Shown: positions 14,399 through 23,955 of the stretch, piece after piece
How the letters are laid out: each line of letters begins with the position of its first letter
Numbering within the stretch: the first letter of the stretch is position 1
Assembly (NCBI GenBank): GCA_041659285.1
Contig: JBAZYO010000012.1
Location: 1 to 64,000 of the forward strand
Reading direction: 5' to 3'
DNA from: Vicinamibacterales bacterium
Lineage (GTDB): Bacteria > Acidobacteriota > Vicinamibacteria > Vicinamibacterales > UBA2999
Length of the DNA stretch: 64,000 nt
Notes under the pieces: generated by a model
Databases searched by the model: none
The model's input: only the letters and a program-made list of their open reading frames with translations
What the model was told of the DNA's origin: nothing
Made by a program: the position numbers and the translations under genes

Positions 14399-15574
14399 AT
14401 GTTGAAGTGGATTATCGTGGCGAACATCGTGGTTGGTTTGGCCGGGTGCGCGGGGACGCCAGAGACGCCGCCGGGTGCGCCCTGGCCGACGCAGGCATGG
14501 GCGACCTCCTCGCCCGAGGCCGAGGGCCTTGATGGCGCCGCGCTCGCCGCGCTCGACGCCGAATTCGCCTCCAGCGCTCGCGGTCAGATCACCGGCATGC
14601 TCGTCGTGCGCAACGGCAAGGTGGTGTTCGACAAATCGTACCGTCACGACTTCGATGGCCTGTTTGCGGGCCGCGATCCGGTGCGCGGTCCGTATAACTA
14701 CTACGATCCGGACTGGTACCCGCTCTATCAGCACGGCCACCTGCACACGATGCAGTCGGTCAGCAAGAGCGTAACCTCCGCGCTGATTGGGATTGCCATC
14801 GGCCGCGGCGAGCTGCCCGGCGTCGACGCGAAGATGATGCCGTACTTCGCCGGCGATTTCCGCGGCACCGGCACCGACCCGCGCCGCAGCGAGCTCACGC
14901 TCAAGCACTTGCTCACCATGACGTCCGGCATCAAGTGGGACGAGAGCACCGTGGCCTATACCGACCCGGCCAACAGCTGCGCCGGCATGGAGAAGAGCGA
15001 CGACTGGATCCAGTTCGTGCTCGATCAGCCCATGGCCGGCGCGCCCGGAGCGTCGTTCGTCTACAGCAGCGGCGCCACCGAGCTGTTGTCGCAGCTGCTC
15101 AAGAAGGTCACCGGCAAGCAGGCCGACGAGTACGCGGCCGAGCACCTCTTCACGCCACTCGGCATCACCGACACCTACTGGAAGCGGACGCCCAAGGGGT
15201 TGTCCGATACCGAGGGCGGGCTCTACCTGACCGCGCGCGACCTCGCCAAGATCGGTTATCTCTACCTGAACGACGGCGTGTGGGACGGCCGCCGCCTGCT
15301 GCCCGAGGGATGGGTCAAGGCCTCAACGACGCCGCTGGTCGACACGCGGCCGGGCCAGGCCCGGTCGCGCAAGTACGGCTATCAGTGGTGGGTGCTCCCG
15401 TACGGGGGCGGCTCGCAGTACGCCTACGCCGCGCTCGGCTACGGCGGCCAGCGCTTGATCGTCGTGCCGGAGCACCAGCTGATCGCCGTCTTCACGGGAT
15501 GGAACATCTACGAGCACGCGGAGTTCGCGCCCTACGACGCACTCGACCGCGTCCTGGCAACCGTCAAGCCGTGA
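14399..15574 (+). CDS. Class C beta-lactamase-like serine hydrolase, lipoprotein
   Basis: The product is 391 aa. A lipobox (VGLAGC, Cys 17) predicts membrane anchoring in the periplasm. The serine-hydrolase motifs are SVSK (Ser 120, Lys 123) and YSS (Tyr 222) with a C-terminal GYGGQ in the KTG position, the arrangement of penicillin-binding-protein-like esterases and peptidases more than of true AmpC. TMTSGIKWDES is the conserved stretch before the Tyr. Its stop overlaps the GTG of the aminotransferase (GTGA). It is divergent from the flavoprotein gene with only 41 bases between. Substrate unknown. Confidence 0.85.
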   Translation: MLKWIIVANIVVGLAGCAGTPETPPGAPWPTQAWATSSPEAEGLDGAALAALDAEFASSARGQITGMLVVRNGKVVFDKSYRHDFDGLFAGRDPVRGPYNYYDPDWYPLYQHGHLHTMQSVSKSVTSALIGIAIGRGELPGVDAKMMPYFAGDFRGTGTDPRRSELTLKHLLTMTSGIKWDESTVAYTDPANSCAGMEKSDDWIQFVLDQPMAGAPGASFVYSSGATELLSQLLKKVTGKQADEYAAEHLFTPLGITDTYWKRTPKGLSDTEGGLYLTARDLAKIGYLYLNDGVWDGRRLLPEGWVKASTTPLVDTRPGQARSRKYGYQWWVLPYGGGSQYAYAALGYGGQRLIVVPEHQLIAVFTGWNIYEHAEFAPYDALDRVLATVKP

Positions 15575-16902
15575 CACACATCCTCCATCGCCACCTTCGT
15601 GTCACGCCGCCGGTGGCCGTCACCGGACAGGGCGTCTACCTTACGGATGCGTCCGGCCGGCAGTACCTCGATGCTTGCGGCGGCGCCGCCGTGTCGTGTC
15701 TCGGCCACGGCCATCCCGCGGTGTCGGCGGCCATGCACGCGCAGATCGATCGCCTGGCCTACGCGCATACCAGCTTCTTCACCTCGGAGCCGGCGGAGGC
15801 GCTCGCCGATCAGTTGGCCCGTACCGCACCGGCCGGGATGGATCACGTGTACTTCGTGAGCGGCGGCTCCGAGGCGGTCGAGGCGGCGCTCAAGATGGCC
15901 CGCCAGTACTTCGTCGAGATTGGCCAGCCTCAGCGCAGCGTCTTCGTCGCCCGCCGCCAGAGCTATCACGGCAACACGCTCGGCGCGCTGGCGGTTGGCG
16001 GCAACGAGGCGCGGCGCCGGCAGTTCGCGCCTCTGCTGATCGACGTCAAGCACGTCGCCCCGTGTTACGCCTACCGCGACCAGCGTGCCGGCGAAGCGCC
16101 GGAGGCGTACGGCGCGCGGCTCGCCGCCGAGCTCGACGAGACGATCTCGGCATGTGGCGGCCAGCGGGTCATCGCCTTCGTCGCCGAGACGGTGGGCGGC
16201 GCGACCGGCGGCGCGGTGATGCCGGTGCCGGGCTACTTCGAGGCGATCCGCGAGGTGTGCGACCGTCATGGCGTCCTGCTGATCCTCGATGAGGTGATGT
16301 GCGGCATGGGCCGCACGGGCACGCTGCACGCGTGCGAGCAGGAGGGCGTCGTCCCCGATTTGATGACGATCGCGAAGGGTCTCGGCGGCGGCTACCAGCC
16401 GATCGGCGCCGTGCTGACCCACAAGAGAATCGTCGACGCCATGTCGGCCGGCAGCGGCTTCTTCCAGCACGGCCACACCTACCTCGGCCACCCGGTCGCC
16501 TGCGCGGCGGCGCTCGCCGTGCAGCAGGTGATCGAGCGCGACGGGTTGCTCGCCAACGTTCGCGCCCGCGGCCAGTCGTTCGCGGCGCGCCTGGCCAGCC
16601 GCTTCGCCGATCATCCGTTCGTGGGAGACATCCGGGGCCGCGGTCTGTTTTACGCGGTCGAACTGGTTCGCGACCGCGGCACCAAGGCGCCCTTCGACCC
16701 GGCCGCCAGGCTGCACGCGCAGGTCAAACGCGAATGCATGGCCCGGGGGTTGATGACCTATCCGATGGGCGGCACCATCGACGGCCACGCCGGAGACCAC
16801 GTCCTGCTCGCGCCGCCGTTCATCGTCGAGGAAGCCCACCTCGAGATCATCGTTGAACGGCTGCACCAGGCCATCGACGCCGCGATCGCGTCAGTCGGTT
16901 GA
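15571..16902 (+). CDS. Class III aminotransferase (PLP-dependent, omega-aminotransferase type)
   Basis: The product is 443 aa from a GTG start that overlaps the preceding stop (GTGA). Fold type I motifs: SGGSEAVEAALKMARQY (98-112), SYHGNTLGAL, the cofactor Asp in LLILDEVMCGMGRTG (Asp 240) and the Schiff-base Lys in IAKGLGGGYQPIGAV (Lys 269). This subgroup uses 4-aminobutyrate, putrescine, beta-alanine or similar omega-amines. Coupling with a serine hydrolase is unusual. The neighbouring dehydrogenase would accept its semialdehyde product. Confidence 0.85.
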   Translation: MTHILHRHLRVTPPVAVTGQGVYLTDASGRQYLDACGGAAVSCLGHGHPAVSAAMHAQIDRLAYAHTSFFTSEPAEALADQLARTAPAGMDHVYFVSGGSEAVEAALKMARQYFVEIGQPQRSVFVARRQSYHGNTLGALAVGGNEARRRQFAPLLIDVKHVAPCYAYRDQRAGEAPEAYGARLAAELDETISACGGQRVIAFVAETVGGATGGAVMPVPGYFEAIREVCDRHGVLLILDEVMCGMGRTGTLHACEQEGVVPDLMTIAKGLGGGYQPIGAVLTHKRIVDAMSAGSGFFQHGHTYLGHPVACAAALAVQQVIERDGLLANVRARGQSFAARLASRFADHPFVGDIRGRGLFYAVELVRDRGTKAPFDPAARLHAQVKRECMARGLMTYPMGGTIDGHAGDHVLLAPPFIVEEAHLEIIVERLHQAIDAAIASVG

Positions 16903-16922
16903 GTCCGGCCCAGGCCGGACTC
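16901..16922. terminator. Hairpin between convergent genes
   Basis: GAGTCCGGCC (16901-16910) and GGCCGGACTC (16913-16922) form a perfect 10-base inverted repeat exactly at the meeting point of the convergent aminotransferase and dehydrogenase genes. There is no T run, but the position suits a bidirectional transcription stop. Confidence 0.6.
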
Positions 16923-16929
16923 CACATCG

Positions 16930-18372
16930 TCAGCTCAGGCCGCCGACCGCCACGAGCTTGGTTTCGAGATATTCCGACAGCCCCTCGCTGCCGCTCTCGT
17001 GTCCGAGTCCGCTCTGCTTCCAGCCGCCGAACGGCGCCTCGGTCGCGTGCGGCGCCCATTCGTTGATGCCGACCATGCCGAACTCCAGGGCCTCCGATAT
17101 CTTCACCGACGCGCGGAGGTCGTTGGTCCAGACGTAGGCGGCCAGGCCGTACGGCGTCCGATTCGCCAGCGCAATGGCTTCGTCCACCTCGTCGAACGGC
17201 ACGATGGGCATCACCGGCCCGAAGATCTCCTCGCGGAACACCGGCAGGTCCGGCGCCACACCGGACAGCACGGTCGGCTCGAAAAAATATCCGTGCGACA
17301 GCGCGGCGGGGACGCGGCCCCCTGAACGAACCTCGGCACCCTGGCCGGCCGCACCGGCAACCAGCGCGGCCACCCGGTCGCGCTGCCGGGCATTGATCAG
17401 CGGCCCCACCTGCACGGCCGCATCGAGCCCGCTGCCAAGGCGCAACCCGGCGGCCCGGCGCGCGACGCCGGCGGCAAACGCGTCGGCGACGCTCCGATGC
17501 ACGAGGAACCGCTGCGGCGCCACGCACACCTGGCCGTTGTTGCGGAACTTGCTGGTAACCGCGCCGGCGGCGACCTGCTCGAGATCGACGTCGGGCAGCA
17601 CGATCACGGGCGCGTTGCCGCCGAGCTCGAGCGACAGGCGCGTCACCGTTCGCGACGCGCCGTCCATCAGGATCTTGCCGACGCGCACGCTCCCGGTGAA
17701 GCTGATCTTGCGGCACGCCGGATGGTCCAGCATCTCCTGCCCCATCGCCTCGGGATCGCCGTTGACGAGATTGAGCACGCCGGCCGGCAGTCCGGCCTCG
17801 ACCAGCACCTGCGTCATCGCCATCGCGGTCAGCGGCGTGAACTCCGACGGGCGGGCAACCACGGTGCAGCCGGCGGCCAGCGCCGCCGCCCAGGCCCGCG
17901 CCGGGTTGTAGGCGGGGAAATTCCAGGCCGTGATCACGCCGACCACGCCAAGCGGCTGCCGCAACACGGTCATCCGCTTGGTGGCGACCCGCGACGGAAT
18001 CGTCCGCCCGTAGGCGCGCTTCCCTTCTTCGGCGAACCAGTCGAAGAGATCCGCACCGACCAGCCACTCCCCGCGAGCCTGCGCCAACGGCTTTCCGCAT
18101 TCGAGCACCATCGCATGCGCGGCCTGGTCGGCCACCTCACGCATGCGCGCCGCCGCGCGCTGCAGGATGGCGCCGCGCTCGTACGCCGTGCGGCGGGCCC
18201 ACTCCGGGAAGGCCCGCGCCGCCGCCTCGATGGCGGCGTGACAGTCGTCACGTCCGCCGAACGGAACCGAACAGATCGCCTCTTCGGTGGCGGGATTGAT
18301 CACGTCCCAGGTGCCGCCACCGGCCGCACCGGTCCAGGCGCCGTCGATGTGTTGCTGATAGGTGAATGTCAT
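16930..18372 (-). CDS. NAD(P)-dependent aldehyde dehydrogenase, succinate-semialdehyde type
   Basis: The product is 480 aa, full length for the family. Catalytic Glu 249 is in LELGGNAPVIVLPDVD and the nucleophile Cys 283 in NNGQVCVAPQR; TAWNFPAYNPARAWAAALAAGCT and FGPVMPIVPFDE are the other signatures, and the set fits the GabD/aminobutyraldehyde branch. One oddity is VVARPSE at 172-177: the family usually has Lys before Pro-Ser-Glu to bind the cofactor ribose and here it is Arg. It starts six bases after the amidohydrolase stop in an operon with the GNAT-GabT fusion, matching oxidation of succinic semialdehyde to succinate. Confidence 0.87.
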   Translation of the reverse strand: MTFTYQQHIDGAWTGAAGGGTWDVINPATEEAICSVPFGGRDDCHAAIEAAARAFPEWARRTAYERGAILQRAAARMREVADQAAHAMVLECGKPLAQARGEWLVGADLFDWFAEEGKRAYGRTIPSRVATKRMTVLRQPLGVVGVITAWNFPAYNPARAWAAALAAGCTVVARPSEFTPLTAMAMTQVLVEAGLPAGVLNLVNGDPEAMGQEMLDHPACRKISFTGSVRVGKILMDGASRTVTRLSLELGGNAPVIVLPDVDLEQVAAGAVTSKFRNNGQVCVAPQRFLVHRSVADAFAAGVARRAAGLRLGSGLDAAVQVGPLINARQRDRVAALVAGAAGQGAEVRSGGRVPAALSHGYFFEPTVLSGVAPDLPVFREEIFGPVMPIVPFDEVDEAIALANRTPYGLAAYVWTNDLRASVKISEALEFGMVGINEWAPHATEAPFGGWKQSGLGHESGSEGLSEYLETKLVAVGGLS

Positions 18373-18378
18373 GGTCAG

Positions 18379-19965
18379 TTATCCCGAGTACGCCTGATGG
18401 CCGCCCACCCACGTCTGTGTCACCCGGAGCGCCGTCAGGGCCTCGGGCGGCGTCTCACTCAAGTTGCCCGACAGCACGGCCAGGTCCGCCCACATTCCCT
18501 CGTGCAAGCGGCCGCGATTCCCGTCGTCGCCCGACGCGACCGCAGCGCCCCGGGTGTAGGCGTCAAGCGCCTCGTCCAGGGAAATCGCCTGGCCCGGCGC
18601 AATCGCGTGGCCATCCTCGTCGCGACGGAGCATCGCCGCCTGGATGCCAAGCAGCGGCGAATCGTTCTCGACCACCGGCGCATCCGACGACAGCGCCACC
18701 GTCACGCCCGCGTCCAGCATCTCGCGGACCGGATACGCCCGCGCCAACAGCGCATCCGGCAGATACTGCCGGAAGTTGCGGCCGAGCGCGTGGACGAACA
18801 CCGTCTGCGGCACCGCGATCACGCCAAGCCGCGCCGCTCGCGCCAGGTGCCCGGCGCCTGGCAGCCCGAAGTGCTCGATGCGGTGACGCAGGGGCCCCCG
18901 GCCAAGGGCCTCGTACACGCGCAGCACCTGATCGATGGCGAGGTCACCAATGGCGTGGGTGGCCACGCGCCAGCCCGACTCGTGCGCGTCGCGCGCCAAC
19001 GCCAGCAGTTCGTCATGCTCGAAACGCAGCACGCCGCGCGTGTCGGCATGGCGGTAGGGCACGCTCAACGCCGCCGTGGCGCCACTCAGGCCGCCGTCGG
19101 CGAAGAACTTCACCGTGTCAATGCGCAGGCGATCCGACCCGTGGCGGCGCGCGGGCAGCGGCACCGCGCCCACGCCATCGACCAGGCGCAACGCCATCAC
19201 GTTGATGCGGCCCGGCAGCCGCCCGTCCTCGTCCATCCGCAAGTAGGTCTCGATCAGCTCCGGCCCGACGCCCGCATCGTTGGTGCTCGTGATGCCCAGC
19301 GACAACTGGTGCCGCATCGCCGCGGTGATCATGGCGGCGTAGTCGTCCGCAGTGGGCGGCGGGACCTGACGCAGGACCAGGCCCATGGCCGTTTCGCGCA
19401 GCACCCCGGTCGGCTCGCCGTCTTCGCCGCGGTCGATCTCGCCGCCCGGGGGCGGCGCCGTGTTCCGCGTAATGCCGGCCCGCGCCAGGGCCACGCTGTT
19501 GCACACGACGATATGCGCGCACGTCCGCATCAGGACGACGGGCCGATCGGAGACGACGGCGTCCAGATCGACGCGCGTCGGCGGGCGGCGATCGGGGAAC
19601 CGGGCCTCGTTGTAGCCGCGGCCCTGCAGCCAGGCGCCGGGCGGGAGCCGGCCGGCCTGATCGCGCAACCGCGCCGCCAGGCCGGCGAGGCTTTCGACGC
19701 CGCGCACGTCGAGCAGCGTCGTCAGCAGATGCCCGATCTTCCAGATGTGCGCGTGGGCGTCGACCAACCCCGGGATCAGGGTCTGCCCGTCCAGATCCAC
19801 CATGCGCGTGCCGGGCCCCCGCAGCGCCAGCACATCGTGGCCGGCGCCGACGGCCGCGATGCGGCCGCCCGACACCGCGAGCGCCGTCGCGGCCGGGGGC
19901 CCGCCGCGCCCCGTCCACAGGACGCCGTTGTGGAAGATCGTCTCGGCCGTGTCCGCGCGCATCAC
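18379..19965 (-). CDS. YtcJ-like metal-dependent amidohydrolase (cytoplasmic)
   Basis: The product is 528 aa without a signal peptide. Metal site: LIPGLVDAHAHI (His 71 and 73), later ATHAIGDLAIDQ and RHRIEHFG, and the C-terminal Asp in VALSSDAPV. YtcJ relatives hydrolyse N-acyl or formyl amines, often on unknown natural substrates. It lies between the GNAT-GabT fusion (10 bases) and the aldehyde dehydrogenase (6 bases), so it is in the same operon and may release an amine or amide feeding the aminotransferase. Substrate inferred. Confidence 0.83.
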   Translation of the reverse strand: MMRADTAETIFHNGVLWTGRGGPPAATALAVSGGRIAAVGAGHDVLALRGPGTRMVDLDGQTLIPGLVDAHAHIWKIGHLLTTLLDVRGVESLAGLAARLRDQAGRLPPGAWLQGRGYNEARFPDRRPPTRVDLDAVVSDRPVVLMRTCAHIVVCNSVALARAGITRNTAPPPGGEIDRGEDGEPTGVLRETAMGLVLRQVPPPTADDYAAMITAAMRHQLSLGITSTNDAGVGPELIETYLRMDEDGRLPGRINVMALRLVDGVGAVPLPARRHGSDRLRIDTVKFFADGGLSGATAALSVPYRHADTRGVLRFEHDELLALARDAHESGWRVATHAIGDLAIDQVLRVYEALGRGPLRHRIEHFGLPGAGHLARAARLGVIAVPQTVFVHALGRNFRQYLPDALLARAYPVREMLDAGVTVALSSDAPVVENDSPLLGIQAAMLRRDEDGHAIAPGQAISLDEALDAYTRGAAVASGDDGNRGRLHEGMWADLAVLSGNLSETPPEALTALRVTQTWVGGHQAYSG

Positions 19966-19975
19966 CGGACGCGCG

Positions 19976-22075
19976 TCAGGATCGGCCGGCGGGCTGAAGC
20001 CGATCGGCGCTCGCGGCCGGAGCCGGGACGAGACGCGCCTCGACCTCGGTGAGGGCCTGTTCGATCACGCCGAGGCCTTCGTGCAACTGGTCGTCGGTAA
20101 TCACCAGCGGCGGCAGGAACCGGATGCCGTTGGTGAAGAGCCCGGCCCGCATGGCGATGACGCCCTTCTGGCACGCCGCCCTGATGATGGCCAGCGTTTC
20201 ATCCGGCGCCGGCTGCTTCGTGGCACGGTCCTTCACCAGTTCGATCAACATCATCGAGCCAAGTCCCCGCACGTCGCCAATCAGGGGATGACGGCCCTTC
20301 CACCCCTCGAGCGTCTCTCGCAGCATCACGCCGATGCGCTCCGCCCGCGCGAGGAAGGCCGGCTGGCGCATCATCTCGATCGCGGTGATCGCGGCGACAC
20401 AGGTCAGGGGATTGCCGCCGTAGGTGCCGCCCATGCCGCCCACGTGCGTCGCGTCCATGATCTCGGCGCGACCCGTGATGGCGCTCACCGGCATGCCGGC
20501 GCCCAGCGACTTGGCGGTCACGATGATGTCGGCGGCAATGCCGTAGTGCTCCAGCGCAAACAGCTTGCCCGTGCGGGCGAAGCCGCACTGCACCTCGTCG
20601 GCAATCATCACGATGCCGTGCTGATCGCACAGCTCACGGATGCGGCGCATGACGCGCGGCGGCACCGGGATGAAGCCGCCCTCGCCCTGGACCGGCTCGA
20701 TGATGATCGCGGCAACTTCGGACGGATCGACCTGTGCCGTGAAGGCGTGCTCGAGCTGATGGATGGTCCAGGTGACGCAGTCGTCCGCGGTCATGCCTTC
20801 TGGAGCGCGGTAAGCATTGGGCATCGGCAGGCGGACGATCTCGCCCGCGAACGGGCCCATGCTCTTCTTGAACAGTCCGTACTTGCTCGTGAGGCTCACC
20901 GCCAGCAGCGTGCGGCCGTGGTACGCGCCCTCGAAGCAGATGACGCCGGGCCGCCTGGTGTACGCCCGCGCGGCCTTCACGGCGTTCTCCACCGCTTCCG
21001 CGCCGCTGTTGGAGAGCAGCGTCTTCTTGGCGAACGCCCCGGGCGTCACCTCGTTGAGCAGTTCGCAGAGCCGGACGTAGGACTCGTAGGTCGCCACGAG
21101 CGAGCCCATGTGAATCAGCTTCTGCGCCTCGGCCTGGATCGCCTGGACCACCGGAGGCGGGCAGTGGCCGACGGCCAGCGCGCCGATGCCACCGACAAAA
21201 TCGATGAAGGTGTTGCCGTCGACGTCGTGCACGAGCGCGCCCTCGGCGCGATCGACGACGACGTCGGTCGCCTTCCCGAGGCCCGTGGGAACCGCCGCCA
21301 CCCGCCGGGCGAGCAGCGCCTTGCTGCGGGGGCCGGGCACTTCCGTCTTCAGCTGAATCGATGACATCTCTGACTCCTTCACTTGGCCGGCGGGCTCTCC
21401 CGGCCGGACTGCGCCCTGCACGTCCCTGGCCGCATCGAGCACGATCAGTACACTGTAATTGTCGCAGATCGGGTCGCTCAAGTAGTCCTTGAGCAGCGCC
21501 CGGAACTCGAAACCCACCTTCTGCTGCATGGAGAGCGTCGGGTCGTTGAGCCGGCCGCTCACCAGCCCCTCGTAGTACGACTCGGCGCTCATCTGGTGTT
21601 TGACGGCGCCGAAGCCGCTCATCATGCCCGCCGTCACCTGCCCCTTGAGGCCCAGCGCCCAGACCAGCTCCTGGCGCGCGGCGTAGAGCGCCTGCGCCAG
21701 GCCCCGTCCGCGATAGTCCGGGTGCACACCAATATCGGCGCCGTACAGCCAGTCGCCGTCCGGCTCGTGCGACGTCAGCCATCCGCCCTGGATGACGTCG
21801 GCAAAGGTATGCGTGCGGTCGTTGAAATCGAAATGCAGCCGGATGGTCACCGTGGCCGCCACCACGCGATCGCCGTCAAGCCCGACCAACTGCCCGGCCG
21901 GAAACAGCTCGAGGTGCTTGCGGTAGTGGGCGGCCTTGAAGCGCTGATCGTCAGCCAGGGTCGGAAACACCACGCGCTGAAGCGCTTCGAGTTGGCCGGC
22001 GTGTTCGGGCTGTGCCGAGGCGACGACAAGACCGTCCGGCAGCACACGGCGATAGGCGCCCATGCTGGCGTGCAT
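19976..22075 (-). CDS. GNAT acetyltransferase fused to a GabT-like 4-aminobutyrate aminotransferase
   Basis: The product is 699 aa. Residues 1-220 are a GNAT domain with acetyl-CoA site DIGVHPDYRGRGLAQALYAARQE (114-136). Residues 237-690 are a complete class III aminotransferase: GAEAVENAVKAAR (358-370), IADEVQCGFARTG (Asp 493), TAKSLGAGMPVSAI (Lys 522), closest to GabT. The linker contains an internal ATG at 21367 with AAGGAG seven bases upstream, exactly where a free GabT would start. So a fusion and a separate aminotransferase may both be made. Role is GABA to succinic semialdehyde; the GNAT may acetylate a related amine. Confidence 0.85.
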   Translation of the reverse strand: MHASMGAYRRVLPDGLVVASAQPEHAGQLEALQRVVFPTLADDQRFKAAHYRKHLELFPAGQLVGLDGDRVVAATVTIRLHFDFNDRTHTFADVIQGGWLTSHEPDGDWLYGADIGVHPDYRGRGLAQALYAARQELVWALGLKGQVTAGMMSGFGAVKHQMSAESYYEGLVSGRLNDPTLSMQQKVGFEFRALLKDYLSDPICDNYSVLIVLDAARDVQGAVRPGEPAGQVKESEMSSIQLKTEVPGPRSKALLARRVAAVPTGLGKATDVVVDRAEGALVHDVDGNTFIDFVGGIGALAVGHCPPPVVQAIQAEAQKLIHMGSLVATYESYVRLCELLNEVTPGAFAKKTLLSNSGAEAVENAVKAARAYTRRPGVICFEGAYHGRTLLAVSLTSKYGLFKKSMGPFAGEIVRLPMPNAYRAPEGMTADDCVTWTIHQLEHAFTAQVDPSEVAAIIIEPVQGEGGFIPVPPRVMRRIRELCDQHGIVMIADEVQCGFARTGKLFALEHYGIAADIIVTAKSLGAGMPVSAITGRAEIMDATHVGGMGGTYGGNPLTCVAAITAIEMMRQPAFLARAERIGVMLRETLEGWKGRHPLIGDVRGLGSMMLIELVKDRATKQPAPDETLAIIRAACQKGVIAMRAGLFTNGIRFLPPLVITDDQLHEGLGVIEQALTEVEARLVPAPAASADRLQPAGRS

Positions 22076-22083
22076 CGCGGGAG

Positions 22084-22089
22084 TATACT
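22084..22089 (+). promoter_or_regulatory. Candidate -10 element for the CocE-like gene
   Basis: TATACT lies 43 bases before the chosen start in the 56-base divergent gap. No convincing -35 hexamer is seen. Confidence 0.35.
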
Positions 22090-22131
22090 GCGCGGTGACA
22101 CGCCGTGGGCGTGCTGCCGCTCAAAGGTCAA

Positions 22132-23916
22132 ATGCGCCTCACCCACAACGCGATCGCCCGCTACCAGGTGGCGTTCGCCACCCTCTTCGCGCTGACGCTG
22201 TCGGCCCAGGCGCCGACGCCCGCCGGCCAGACGATGCTGCGCGAAGTCGATGTGGCGGTGCCGATGCGGGATGCCGTCGTCCTTCGCGCTGATGTCTTGC
22301 GTCCGCCCGCTCAGGGACGGTTCCCGACGTTGGTCTATCGCACGCCGTACGGCAAGCATGCGGCGCTTGACGACGAGACGATCTTCAGCCGCGCGGTCGA
22401 GCGGGGCTACGCCGTCGTCGTTCAGGACGTGCGCGGCCGTTACCGGTCGGACGGGGAGTTCCGGCCCTACGAGAATGAAGGGCGCGACGGCTTCGACACC
22501 ATCGAATGGGCCGCCCGCCAGCCGTGGTCAGACGGCAGCGTCGGCACGTTCGGGTTGTCGTATCCAGGCGCCGTGCAATGGCTCGCCGCCGTCGAGGCGC
22601 CGCCGCACTTGAAGGCCATGGTCCCGGCCATGACCTTCTCGACCCCTCAGAATTTTTTCTACACTTGGGGCGTCTGGGACATGTCCTGGACCTACTGGAT
22701 CTGGCAGAACATCGCGCCCGACGTTCGCGTCAGGAAGGGCCTGCCCGGGCCAAGAACTGCAGCCGACGCGCGCAAGGGCTGGGCGGCGTTCGAGCGGAAG
22801 ATGGAGGGCACGCTGCCGCTCGATCAACTCGAGGAGTTTCGCGACGTCGCGCCCTATTATTTCGATTGGCTGCACCATCCGCCGGACGACCCCTTCTGGA
22901 ATTTTGCCGAACTGCGCGGCAAGTACTCGCGCACGCAAGCCGCCGTGCTCAACTTGTCTGGATGGCACGACGACAACTACGGGCCGGAGGGAGCCACGAC
23001 CAACTTCGCCGGCCTGGTGAGCTCGCGTGGCGGGCAACCCACGCGCACGGCCTTGCTGATCGGCCCCTGGGTGCACGGCGTGGACGCCACCGCCCGCACC
23101 AAATCGGGCGAACGCGAGTTCGGCACCGCTGCCGCGATTGCCTACGACGAGGTGGTCCTGGACTGGATGGACCGTCACCTGCGCGGTGATCGCCAGGCCG
23201 CGCCGCCGGATCCCGCCGTCCGCTACTTCGTGATGGGGGACAACCGGTGGAAGACAGCCGGCGCCTGGCCGCCTCCGGCACGTGCCGTCGCCTATTACCT
23301 GTCCGCGCCGCCAGGCCCGGCCCCCCGGCACGGGGCGCTCACGGCGGAACCGCCAACCGGCGCCACGCCGCCCAGCGTGTTCATTGCCGACCCTGACGGC
23401 CCCGTGACCAATCCGTACGGCGGGGCCGGCGCGCACGACTATCGGCGGCTCGCCGATCGAAGCGACGTGCTCACCTTCGATTCGGCCCCTCTCGACCGCG
23501 ATACCGAGGTCACCGGCCCGATCCGTGCCCGCATCTACGTGTCGTGCGATTGCCGCGACACTGACCTGTGGGTCCGCCTGCTCGACGTCGCGCCTGACGG
23601 CACCGCCTACAACCTCATGAGCCCCGGACTCGACGTCGTGCGGGCCAGTTATCGGGATCTGGAGAAGGGGCGTCAGCTCCTGGAGCCCGGCGAGATCTAC
23701 GAGCTGCGTCTCGACCACCTGGTCACCAGCAACCTGTTCAAGCGCGGGCATCGCGTCCGCGCCCAGGTCTCGGCGAGTTTCTTTCCCAACTTTTCCCGCA
23801 ACCTGCACACGGGAGATCTCGAGACCGTGTCGGCGCGGCGGCAACGCGCCACCATTCGCGTCCATCACGGCGGCGCGCACCTGTCCCAAGTGGTTCTGCC
23901 TGTCGTGGACCGCTGA
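22132..23916 (+). CDS. CocE/NonD-family alpha/beta hydrolase (X-Pro dipeptidyl-peptidase S15 type), secreted
   Basis: The product is 594 aa. The nucleophile elbow is GLSYPG (141-146, Ser 143) after VVVQDVRGRYRSDGEF, the usual CocE order; the C-terminal part (from about 430) is a jelly-roll domain (TEVTGPIRARIYVSCDCRDTDLWVRLLDVAPDG). Residues 1-30 form a signal peptide. I chose the ATG at 22132, which has AAAGG five bases upstream, over 22105. The family includes acyl-esterases, glutaryl-7-ACA acylases and X-Pro peptidases. Substrate unknown. Confidence 0.87.
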   Translation: MRLTHNAIARYQVAFATLFALTLSAQAPTPAGQTMLREVDVAVPMRDAVVLRADVLRPPAQGRFPTLVYRTPYGKHAALDDETIFSRAVERGYAVVVQDVRGRYRSDGEFRPYENEGRDGFDTIEWAARQPWSDGSVGTFGLSYPGAVQWLAAVEAPPHLKAMVPAMTFSTPQNFFYTWGVWDMSWTYWIWQNIAPDVRVRKGLPGPRTAADARKGWAAFERKMEGTLPLDQLEEFRDVAPYYFDWLHHPPDDPFWNFAELRGKYSRTQAAVLNLSGWHDDNYGPEGATTNFAGLVSSRGGQPTRTALLIGPWVHGVDATARTKSGEREFGTAAAIAYDEVVLDWMDRHLRGDRQAAPPDPAVRYFVMGDNRWKTAGAWPPPARAVAYYLSAPPGPAPRHGALTAEPPTGATPPSVFIADPDGPVTNPYGGAGAHDYRRLADRSDVLTFDSAPLDRDTEVTGPIRARIYVSCDCRDTDLWVRLLDVAPDGTAYNLMSPGLDVVRASYRDLEKGRQLLEPGEIYELRLDHLVTSNLFKRGHRVRAQVSASFFPNFSRNLHTGDLETVSARRQRATIRVHHGGAHLSQVVLPVVDR

Positions 23917-23955
23917 AGCGTGACGACCGCAATGAGTCACAGAAGGAGATTGTCT

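Noticed and set aside
12459..20052. Long open frames opposite to genes (for example plus strand 12459-14405 and 17497-20052, minus strand 15532-16866)
   Set aside because: They have Arg/Ala/His-rich composition with no motif and lie over strong genes on the other strand. This is normal for GC-rich DNA.
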